Shown here piece after piece: positions 26,405 to 32,201 of a stretch of DNA of 32,201 nt (positions are counted from its first letter, which is position 1; every line of letters begins with the position of its first letter). The notes under the pieces were generated by a model, which saw nothing but the letters and a program-made list of their open reading frames with translations, did no database searches and was not told where the DNA came from. Source of the stretch: an uncultured Pelagibacteraceae bacterium (GTDB lineage: Bacteria > Pseudomonadota > Alphaproteobacteria > Pelagibacterales > Pelagibacteraceae); NCBI GenBank assembly GCA_902591185.1, contig CACIZU010000011.1:1-32201 (forward strand), read 5' to 3'. The position numbers were made by a program, and so were the translations under genes.

Positions 26405-27268
26405 ATGCCAGAATTACCAGAAGTAGAAATTATTAGACAATCTTTAGATAAAAAGATTAAACAGAAAAAGGTTAAAAAAGTAATAATTCGAAATAGAAAT
26501 TTAAGATTTAAACTACCTCTTAATTTAAATACCTATTTTCAGAACAAAAAAATAATTAAAGTTGGAAGATTTTCTAAATACTTAATTATATATTTATCTC
26601 AAGATAATTATTGTTTAATTCATTTAGGTATGTCGGGCACAATTCACATTATAGATAATAAGATAATTAATAAATTTACCAATACTAGTTTTTATAATTC
26701 ACCTTTTCTTCCAAAAAAACATAATCATGTAGAAATAATTTTTGATAATTTTAAAATTATTTATAATGATCCAAGAAGATTTGGTTTTTTTCAACTTATA
26801 AAAAATAGTTTAGATTTAAAAAAAAGATTTAATCATTTAGGTCCAGAACCATTTGATTTAAATTTTGATCTAAATTACGTTTATAATTTTTTTAAAGGTA
26901 AAAATAAAAATATAAAAAGTTTTTTACTTGACCAGAAATTTGTATCAGGAATAGGCAATATATATGCAAGTGAAATTTTATTTTTAAGCAAAATAAATCC
27001 ATTTAAAAAAGTAAGTTTATTAAGTAAAAAAGATTGTAAAAAAATTATATCTAATTCTAAAAAAATTCTTTTAAAAGCTATCAGTAAAGGAGGATCTAGT
27101 ATTAGAGATTTTAAAAATACATCAGGATTAATAGGTGGATTTCAAAATGAATTTAAAGTTTATCAGCAAGAAGGCAAGAAGTGTAAAAATTTAGGATGTT
27201 CTGATCTTATAAAAAAAAAGATAATGTCTAATAGGTCAACTTATTTTTGTGATTCTTGTCAAAAATAA
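26405..27268 (+). CDS. mutM: Formamidopyrimidine-DNA glycosylase
   Basis: 287 residues. The mature N-terminus PELPEVE has catalytic Pro2 and Glu3. The helix-two-turn-helix KFVSGIGNIYASEILF and the C-terminal zinc finger (CKNLGC ... CDSC, then QK) are intact, the first pair having the longer spacing common in alphaproteobacteria. It removes 8-oxoguanine and ring-opened purines. rpsT and dnaA lie downstream, a frequent alphaproteobacterial order. Confidence 0.96.
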   Translation: MPELPEVEIIRQSLDKKIKQKKVKKVIIRNRNLRFKLPLNLNTYFQNKKIIKVGRFSKYLIIYLSQDNYCLIHLGMSGTIHIIDNKIINKFTNTSFYNSPFLPKKHNHVEIIFDNFKIIYNDPRRFGFFQLIKNSLDLKKRFNHLGPEPFDLNFDLNYVYNFFKGKNKNIKSFLLDQKFVSGIGNIYASEILFLSKINPFKKVSLLSKKDCKKIISNSKKILLKAISKGGSSIRDFKNTSGLIGGFQNEFKVYQQEGKKCKNLGCSDLIKKKIMSNRSTYFCDSCQK

Positions 27269-27280
27269 GAAATTATTTTA

Positions 27281-27309
27281 TTGACCACCATAAATTCTCA
27301 AGCTATACC
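27281..27309 (+). promoter_or_regulatory. Candidate rpsT promoter
   Basis: TTGACC (27281-27286), a 17-bp spacer and TATACC (27304-27309). The expected transcript start (about 27315-27317) is only a few bases before the rpsT ATG at 27319, and no SD precedes that ATG, so the mRNA from this promoter would be nearly leaderless. Confidence 0.5.
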
Positions 27310-27318
27310 CCTGCGGAT

Positions 27319-27579
27319 ATGGCAAACACAAAATCAGCAATTAAGAGAATTAGAAGAATTTCTAAACAAACAGCTGTTAATAAAGCAAGAAAGAGTAGAT
27401 TTAGAATTGCCCTTAAGAAAATGAACCTTTTGATTGAAGATAAAAAGAAAGATGAAGCTCTTAAATATTTGCCAAAATTAAACTCCGAGCTAATGAAAAT
27501 TGCAAAGACTGGTATAATTAAAAAACAAAATGCCTCAAGAAACGTTTCAAGAATAACAAAAAAGATTTCCGCAATCTAA
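27319..27579 (+). CDS. rpsT: 30S ribosomal protein S20
   Basis: 86 residues, normal size. MANTKSAIKRIRRISKQTAVNKARKS is the classic S20 opening and the ending NASRNVSRITKKISAI also fits. S20 binds 16S rRNA early in 30S assembly. ATG 27319 is chosen because it gives the family N-terminus; a longer frame from 27256 would add 21 residues translated from mutM and promoter sequence. No Shine-Dalgarno is visible. It precedes dnaA, as in many alphaproteobacteria. Confidence 0.95.
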   Translation: MANTKSAIKRIRRISKQTAVNKARKSRFRIALKKMNLLIEDKKKDEALKYLPKLNSELMKIAKTGIIKKQNASRNVSRITKKISAI

Positions 27580-27603
27580 AAAAAATAAAATTTCATTAAA
27601 TTA

Positions 27604-27628
27604 TTATAAACAACCCTTAGTATCCACA
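27604..27628 (+). promoter_or_regulatory. Two DnaA-box-like sites
   Basis: TTATAAACA (27604-27612) and GTATCCACA (27620-27628) each differ at one position from the DnaA-box consensus TTWTNCACA and are in the same orientation, 16 bp apart. TATCCACA is the more convincing core because of its C content in such AT-rich DNA. Confidence 0.35.
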
Positions 27629-27688
27629 GTATATATTAAAATTTTTTTTAACATTACCATATTTAGATTCAGTAAATATTTAATACAT

Positions 27689-27731
27689 TTTGATTCAATC
27701 CATGTTTGATTCAATCTATGTTTGATTCAAT
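27689..27731 (+). repeat. 16-bp tandem repeats (iteron-like) upstream of dnaA
   Basis: TTTGATTCAATCCATG (27689-27704), TTTGATTCAATCTATG (27705-27720) and a third partial copy TTTGATTCAAT (27721-27731). Each contains the near-palindrome TTGATTCAA; a degenerate relative TTTAGATTCAG lies just before (from 27662). The array is too short and lacks spacers, so it is not CRISPR. Iteron-like repeats before dnaA suggest binding of an initiator or regulator. Confidence 0.85.
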
Positions 27732-27751
27732 TGTTAATTTTATTTTATTAT
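27722..27751 (+). promoter_or_regulatory. Candidate dnaA promoter
   Basis: TTGATT (27722-27727), an 18-bp spacer and TATTAT (27746-27751). The -35 falls inside the third 16-bp repeat, so a protein bound to the repeats would control it. Weak evidence in this base composition. Confidence 0.25.
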
Positions 27752-27887
27752 AGATTAATAATTTTTTTTAATTTTTTTTTTTTTTTAAATTAAAACTACA
27801 ATCATAGATTTTATTTTTTTTTAATTTTTCTTATTAAGTTGTTGCAAATTTTAAATATTAGTTCTAACTGAGATTTCCCTAAACGAT

Positions 27888-29306
27888 ATGAATAAATCTA
27901 TTAATATAAAAAATATTAACAATTTTAAGTCTGAAAAATTTGACTGGAAGTTAGTTCAAGACGATATGAAGATTAAGTTGGGGTCAGATGTTTATGAGAG
28001 TTGGCTTAAAAAGATTTCTTTTGTAGATGAATTTAATAATTATTTATTATTATCGGTTCCAACAAGATTTATCAGAGATTGGATAACTTCAAGATATTTA
28101 GATCAAATTTTAAAAATTATTAGAATTTTTAAAAAGGATATAATTAGAATTGAATTTAAGATAGCTGAACAGGATACAAGCTCAGAAAAAAAAGAGGTTA
28201 TTGAGAAACCTTTAGATAGAAGTGAAAATGTTTCTTTTATAAAAGACTCTTATCTACAATATAATCGAATAGATCCAAATAAAAGATTTGATAATTTCAT
28301 AACAGGATCAAGTAATAAACTTGCTTTCGAAGCTTCTTTAAAAGTTTCAGAAAATATATCTCATTATAATCCACTTTATATTTATGGTGGAGTAGGAATG
28401 GGAAAAACTCACCTTTTAAATTCAATTGGTCTTGAATTAAAAAAGAATAACAAAGTGATGTTTATATCTGCAGAACGTTTCATGTACCAGTTTGTAAAAT
28501 CAATTAAATCAAATGATATGGTAAAGTTTAAAGAATATTTCAGAAATACAGATATATTATTAATAGATGATATTCAATTTATTAGCGGTAAAGAAGCTAT
28601 GCAAGAAGAATTTTTCCATACTTTTAATGCATTGTTGGATAAAGGCTCACAAATAATTGTATCAGCTGATAGAGCCCCAAATAAATTATCAAGAATTCAA
28701 GAAAGAATTAAATCTAGATTTTCAGGTGGTTTAGTAGTCGATATTCAAAAACCAGATCATGAACTTAGAAAAAAAATTGTTAAAAAGAAGACCGTAGAAT
28801 TAAATAGTATATATGTTGATCAACTACAAATTTCTAATGAAATACAAGATTTTATAAGCACTGAAATTACCGCAAGTGTTAGAGAGTTAGTTGGAGCAAT
28901 AAATAGAGTAGTTTCTTTTTCAAGAATTTATAACAAAGTACCAAATTTAGCTGAAATAAAAGTTGTCTTAAAAGACCTATTAAATCTGACAGAAAATAAG
29001 GTAACAATAGATTTAATACAAACAATAGTTTGTAAGTTTTTTAAAATTAGTAAGAACGAAATGCTATCATCCAGAAGATCAAGATACCTCGTTAGACCAA
29101 GACAAACAGCCATTTATCTTACTAAGATTTTAACATCTAAATCTTTACCAGAAATAGGAAGAGAATTTTCTAATAGAGATCACACGACCATAATTCATTC
29201 GGTAAAAACTATTGAAAAGATTAAAGAAAAAGATTTAGAGATGGTTGATAATATCAATAAGTTAAAAAGTCAGATACTATATAATAATAATCGAAATGAA
29301 ATTTAA
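27888..29306 (+). CDS. dnaA: Chromosomal replication initiator protein DnaA
   Basis: 472 residues. Domain I at the N-terminus (WKLVQDDMKIKLGSDVYESWLKKI), a short linker, the AAA+ domain with Walker A GGVGMGKT (167-174) and Walker B LLIDDIQF (about 225-232), and the DNA-binding domain IV with GREFSNRDHTTIIHS. It melts the origin and starts replication. No clear SD precedes the ATG. It overlaps dnaN by 11 bp. The upstream region holds iteron-like repeats and DnaA-box-like sites. Confidence 0.97.
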   Translation: MNKSINIKNINNFKSEKFDWKLVQDDMKIKLGSDVYESWLKKISFVDEFNNYLLLSVPTRFIRDWITSRYLDQILKIIRIFKKDIIRIEFKIAEQDTSSEKKEVIEKPLDRSENVSFIKDSYLQYNRIDPNKRFDNFITGSSNKLAFEASLKVSENISHYNPLYIYGGVGMGKTHLLNSIGLELKKNNKVMFISAERFMYQFVKSIKSNDMVKFKEYFRNTDILLIDDIQFISGKEAMQEEFFHTFNALLDKGSQIIVSADRAPNKLSRIQERIKSRFSGGLVVDIQKPDHELRKKIVKKKTVELNSIYVDQLQISNEIQDFISTEITASVRELVGAINRVVSFSRIYNKVPNLAEIKVVLKDLLNLTENKVTIDLIQTIVCKFFKISKNEMLSSRRSRYLVRPRQTAIYLTKILTSKSLPEIGREFSNRDHTTIIHSVKTIEKIKEKDLEMVDNINKLKSQILYNNNRNEI

Positions 29307-30408
29307 CGTTAATCAACAAGATTTGCAGCAAGCATTAAATTATTGTCAGGGAGTGATTGAAAAACGCAATACTCTTCCAATTTTGTCAAATATTTTGTTA
29401 GATGCGATTAATTCCAAGTTAACAATCACGGCCACAGATTTAGATTTAATATTTATTCATCAATTAAATAATGTTGAGATTCTAGAAGAAGGTAAAACAA
29501 CCACAACTTCTTCAATCATGTATGAAATTATAAGAAAGTTTTCTTCAGGAAAAAAAATAAATCTTTCTTTAACAGATATTAGTAAGCTACAAGTTGAATC
29601 TGAAAAATCTATCTTTAATCTAAATTGTATTAGTGCAACTGAGTTTCCGTTAACAGATGAAAATTTTAATCAAAACGAGTTTGTTATAAAATCAAAACAA
29701 CTTTTAAAATTACTAAATAAATGTAAATTTTCTGTTTCAAATGACGAAACAAGACATTACCTAAGTGGAATTTATTTTCATCAAACTGAAGTCGAAGATA
29801 AAAATTATTTAACAGCTGTTGCTACTGATAGCCATAGAATGTCTATTTCAAAGATAAGACTAGATCAAAAAATTGATTTTGAACCAATTATATTACCAAA
29901 AAAAACTATTTTTCAATTATGCTCATTACTGGATAATTATGATGGTGACGTAAAAATTTCTAATATGAAATCTAAAATTAAGTTTGAATTAAATAATAGT
30001 ATATTGATTTCAAAACTTATTGATGGAAAATTTCCTAATTATGTACAAGTAATACCCAAAAATAATCAGAAAAAATTAGAGATTGATTTAAAACTATTTC
30101 TAAACTCAGTGGATAGAGTTGCCTCAGTATCACTAGATAAAAAAGATGGGGTAAAATTTAACTTATCAAAGGACACATTGGATCTATCTGTTAATAATAC
30201 TAACAGTGGTGATGGTAAAGAGACGTTGAATGCAAAATTTGATCATGAATTAGAAATAAGTTTTAACTCAAGATATTTAATTGACGTTGCTTCACAATTA
30301 GATGGAGAAAGAGTCGAAATATTTTTTAATGATACAGGTTCGCCAGCTTTGATAAAAGATCCGGGTGATTTCGATAGTATATTTGTTGTGATGCCAATGA
30401 AAGGCTAG
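29296..30408 (+). CDS. dnaN: DNA polymerase III beta subunit (sliding clamp)
   Basis: 370 residues, typical three-domain clamp. The N-terminus MKFNVNQQDLQQALNYCQGVIEKRNTLPILSN, the middle VATDSHRMS and the C-terminal tail VVMPMKG match the family. It forms the ring that tethers polymerase III to DNA. The ATG lies inside the end of dnaA (11-bp overlap), so it is probably cotranscribed and translationally coupled. Its stop shares four bases with the stop of the convergent plsC. Confidence 0.97.
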   Translation: MKFNVNQQDLQQALNYCQGVIEKRNTLPILSNILLDAINSKLTITATDLDLIFIHQLNNVEILEEGKTTTTSSIMYEIIRKFSSGKKINLSLTDISKLQVESEKSIFNLNCISATEFPLTDENFNQNEFVIKSKQLLKLLNKCKFSVSNDETRHYLSGIYFHQTEVEDKNYLTAVATDSHRMSISKIRLDQKIDFEPIILPKKTIFQLCSLLDNYDGDVKISNMKSKIKFELNNSILISKLIDGKFPNYVQVIPKNNQKKLEIDLKLFLNSVDRVASVSLDKKDGVKFNLSKDTLDLSVNNTNSGDGKETLNAKFDHELEISFNSRYLIDVASQLDGERVEIFFNDTGSPALIKDPGDFDSIFVVMPMKG

Positions 30409-31112
30409 TTTAACAAATTAAGCTCTGAATAAATTTCATTTTCTAAAATTTTTATAAATTCTTCTTTTGAATGTCCAACAGCTATTGGTTTTAGAATTGA
30501 AATAGTAATAGTTTTGTGACTTTGTTTTAAACCTATTTTAGGCCAAACATATCCAGAATTTATAGCAACTGGTTGGCAATTTATTTTCAATTCCTCATAA
30601 ATTTTTGACACACCTTTTTTAAATGGTGGTCTTTCATTTGGCAAAACTCTTGTTCCTTGAGGAAAAATTATAAGTGGTCGTTTTGAATTAGTAATAATTT
30701 TTAAAATATTATCAAAAAAACCTAAATTATCCTTACTAACTTTGTTTCTTCGAATTGATATGGATCCAATTTTTTTTAAATACCAACCAAAAATTGGAAT
30801 CATTAGTAATTCTTTTTTAAGAATAAAAACAGGTGAATTAAAAATAGTTTGTAGGTAAAATGTTTCAAACATTGATTGATGTGAGGCAGCTATAAAAAAT
30901 TTTTCATTATCAATAATATTTTCTTTTCCTTTAATTACAATTTTTGTTGAAAGAAAAAACTTTAGACAAAAGCTAGTCCAATATCCCATTAATTTTCCTC
31001 CAAGGAGAACTACTTTTTGAGGTAAAAAAAAAGCAGGTAAAAAAATTAATGAAATAATAATTATTCCAGTAAAAAAGAAAATTGAAAATATTGAGTTTCT
31101 AATCATTCTCAT
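30405..31112 (-). CDS. plsC: 1-acyl-sn-glycerol-3-phosphate acyltransferase (PlsC-like)
   Basis: 235 residues. Hydrophobic N-terminal segments (about 5-40) are followed by motif I SHQSMFE, where the usual HxxxxD has Glu in the last position (a variant seen in other alphaproteobacterial members), and motif III FPQGTR, with a PVAINSGYVWP strand after it. It would make phosphatidic acid from lysophosphatidic acid at the inner membrane. I start at ATG 31112; a TTG one codon earlier (31115) is possible. lysA ends 6 bp upstream. In relatives a plsC often lies between fur and miaB, where this window has the oxygenase remnant. Family firm; substrate inferred. Confidence 0.88.
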   Translation of the reverse strand: MRMIRNSIFSIFFFTGIIIISLIFLPAFFLPQKVVLLGGKLMGYWTSFCLKFFLSTKIVIKGKENIIDNEKFFIAASHQSMFETFYLQTIFNSPVFILKKELLMIPIFGWYLKKIGSISIRRNKVSKDNLGFFDNILKIITNSKRPLIIFPQGTRVLPNERPPFKKGVSKIYEELKINCQPVAINSGYVWPKIGLKQSHKTITISILKPIAVGHSKEEFIKILENEIYSELNLLN

Positions 31113-31118
31113 CAAAAG

Positions 31119-32201
31119 CTACATCAAGTCTTTATGCTTTTGTCTTTTTTTAATAACTTTAATTTTTGATCCTTTGATTAATAATTCGATAGGTTTTGGC
31201 CTTACATTATAATTTGAGCTTAAAGACATTCCATATGCGCCAACATCACATATAGCAATGAAATCTTTCTCTTTTAATTTTTGGAAATTATTTAATGTTG
31301 TAAATTTATCAGTACTTTCACAAATCGGACCAACTAATTCATAAGTATTTTTAGATCTTTTATTTATTTTTATCGAGGGTAATGTTTTATGAGTTGCACC
31401 ATATAAAGCAGGTCTCATTAAGTCATTCATAGCCGCATCTAGAATTACGAATTTTTTTTTTTCACTTTTTTTAATATAAATTATTTTTGAGAGTAGAGTA
31501 CCCGTGTTTCCCACAATAGATCTTCCTGGTTCAAATATTATTTTTGATTTATGATTTTTTAAAAATTTTTTGATAGCAAAATTGTATTTTTTATAATTAA
31601 GTTTTTTATTATCATTACTATATGAGATTCCCATACCTCCACCTAAATCAATAAATTCAAACTTATAATCAATTTTTTTTATAATCCTATCAACTACTTT
31701 AAGCATTTTTTCATAAGGTTTATGGTCTAATATTTGGCTTCCAATATGAAGACTAAGACATTTTAATTCTAAATTGTTAGAATTTTTACAATAGTTTACA
31801 AGTTCAAAAAATGTTTTATCATCAACTCCAAATTTATTCTCTTTTTTTCCAGTTGAAATTTGACTTAAAGTTTTTGCATCTGTATTGGGATTTAATCTAA
31901 TACCAATTTGTATTTTCTTTTTTTTTAGTTTTGCAATTCGGTCAATTTCTAAAATTTCACTTTTAGACTCAGCATTTATTAGTAATATTTTTTTATCAAT
32001 GGCATAGACTATTTCACTTGATGTCTTGCCAACTCCTGAAAAAACAATTTTTTTTGGATTGATACCTGCTTTGATAGCAATCATTAGTTCACCTATTGAT
32101 ACTACATCAGCTCCCAGTCCAAATTTTTTTATTTCTCTGATTAAATTTAAATTAGTGTTAGATTTAATAGCAAAACATATTAATGGAGAAAATGATTTAA
32201 A
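31119..32201 (-). CDS. lysA: Diaminopimelate decarboxylase, 5' partial
   Basis: The frame stays open to the window edge, so the 5' end is missing; 360 codons are visible. The PLP-binding Lys is in FAIKSN (codon at 32163-32165), followed by GLGADVVSIGEL. RLNPNTDAKT...ISTGKKENKFGVD, the HIGSQ motif, LGGGMGI, EPGRSIVGNTG (phosphate-binding) and GPICESTDKF with the active-site Cys-Glu are all in the expected order. It decarboxylates meso-diaminopimelate to lysine, the last step of lysine synthesis. The internal Met at 32084 is not the start, because the PLP Lys lies upstream of it. Confidence 0.95.
   Translation of the reverse strand, partial: FKSFSPLICFAIKSNTNLNLIREIKKFGLGADVVSIGELMIAIKAGINPKKIVFSGVGKTSSEIVYAIDKKILLINAESKSEILEIDRIAKLKKKKIQIGIRLNPNTDAKTLSQISTGKKENKFGVDDKTFFELVNYCKNSNNLELKCLSLHIGSQILDHKPYEKMLKVVDRIIKKIDYKFEFIDLGGGMGISYSNDNKKLNYKKYNFAIKKFLKNHKSKIIFEPGRSIVGNTGTLLSKIIYIKKSEKKKFVILDAAMNDLMRPALYGATHKTLPSIKINKRSKNTYELVGPICESTDKFTTLNNFQKLKEKDFIAICDVGAYGMSLSSNYNVRPKPIELLIKGSKIKVIKKRQKHKDLM

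Larger units (their letters stand above)
27580..27887. other. 308-bp noncoding region before dnaA, candidate replication origin or dnaA control region
   Basis: This is the longest gene-free stretch in the window. It contains two DnaA-box-like sequences (27604-27628), a run of 16-bp tandem repeats (27689-27731), then very AT-rich DNA with a T8 and a T15 run (27762-27786) and a T9 run (27814-27822) before the dnaA ATG. Boxes plus repeats plus an AT-rich unwinding-like tract next to dnaA-dnaN resemble an oriC. However, in several alphaproteobacteria the origin is not beside dnaA and the boxes here are imperfect. A dnaA control region is the alternative. No ORF or tRNA is seen. Confidence 0.4.

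Noticed and set aside
27256..27318. Longer S20 start
   Set aside because: The extra 21 residues come from the mutM end and the promoter; MANTKSA is the conserved S20 start.
27689..27731. CRISPR array
   Set aside because: Repeats are 16 bp, directly adjacent without spacers, only two and a half copies, and no cas genes are present.
1..32201. tRNA, rRNA, insertion sequence or prophage genes
   Set aside because: Nearly all bases are inside recognised protein genes, the remaining gaps are too short or show no cloverleaf, and no transposase, integrase or phage structural protein is encoded.

Overview
The window looks like a piece of a streamlined marine alphaproteobacterial chromosome, most probably SAR11 (Pelagibacterales). 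The base composition is very AT-rich, the proteins are rich in Lys, Asn, Ile and Ser, and most genes overlap or lie within a few bases of each other. The gene content is alphaproteobacterial: an Irr-type Fur-family regulator beside fabA-fabB-fabI, rpsT beside dnaA, and the backbone tsaB-fur-miaB-phoH-ybeY-lnt-metK-nusA-infB-rbfA-rpsO-pnp. The SAR11 assignment is inference; no 16S or marker search was possible. No tRNA, rRNA, insertion sequence, prophage or CRISPR array was found.

Layout: (1) 1-2021, a 5'-truncated Bax-like glucosaminidase convergent with a membrane-anchored polysaccharide deacetylase. (2) 1969-15073, a long plus-strand housekeeping block: tsaB, fur, a 57-codon remnant of a 2OG-Fe(II) oxygenase-like gene, miaB, phoH, ybeY, lnt, metK, nusA, infB, rbfA, rpsO and pnp. 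Several genes usually interleaved in relatives (rimI, tlyC/corC, trmB, rimP, ylxR, truB) are absent here. A promoter-like sequence plus a strong intrinsic terminator sits directly before nusA. (3) 15115-15675, a small methyltransferase-like gene. (4) 15728-18227, minus-strand fabA-fabB-fabI (type II fatty acid synthesis, anaerobic-type unsaturation). (5) 18321-21261, irr, then rubrerythrin, a GlpC/Hdr-like Fe-S protein and a DUF3501 protein. An ICE-like palindrome recurs in front of irr and of rubrerythrin. (6) 21258-26373, a tightly overlapping minus-strand run: ubiE, ubiB, coaBC, dut, a ThiF/MoeB-family gene and a periplasmic SH3 protein. (7) 26405-30408, plus-strand mutM, rpsT, a 308-bp intergenic region with repeats and DnaA-box-like sites, dnaA and dnaN. 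(8) 30405-32201, minus-strand lysA (5' end outside the window) and a plsC-like acyltransferase.

How the genes fit together: most of the window is core metabolism and information processing (tRNA modification, translation initiation, RNA decay, replication initiation, quinone, CoA, fatty acid and phospholipid synthesis). The best candidate for an under-described system is the rubrerythrin / Fe-S oxidoreductase / DUF3501 cluster. Its promoter carries a near-copy of the palindrome found at irr, suggesting an iron- or heme-controlled peroxide-handling or redox module. The oxygenase remnant, the nusA leader and the dnaA upstream repeats are the other points worth examining.
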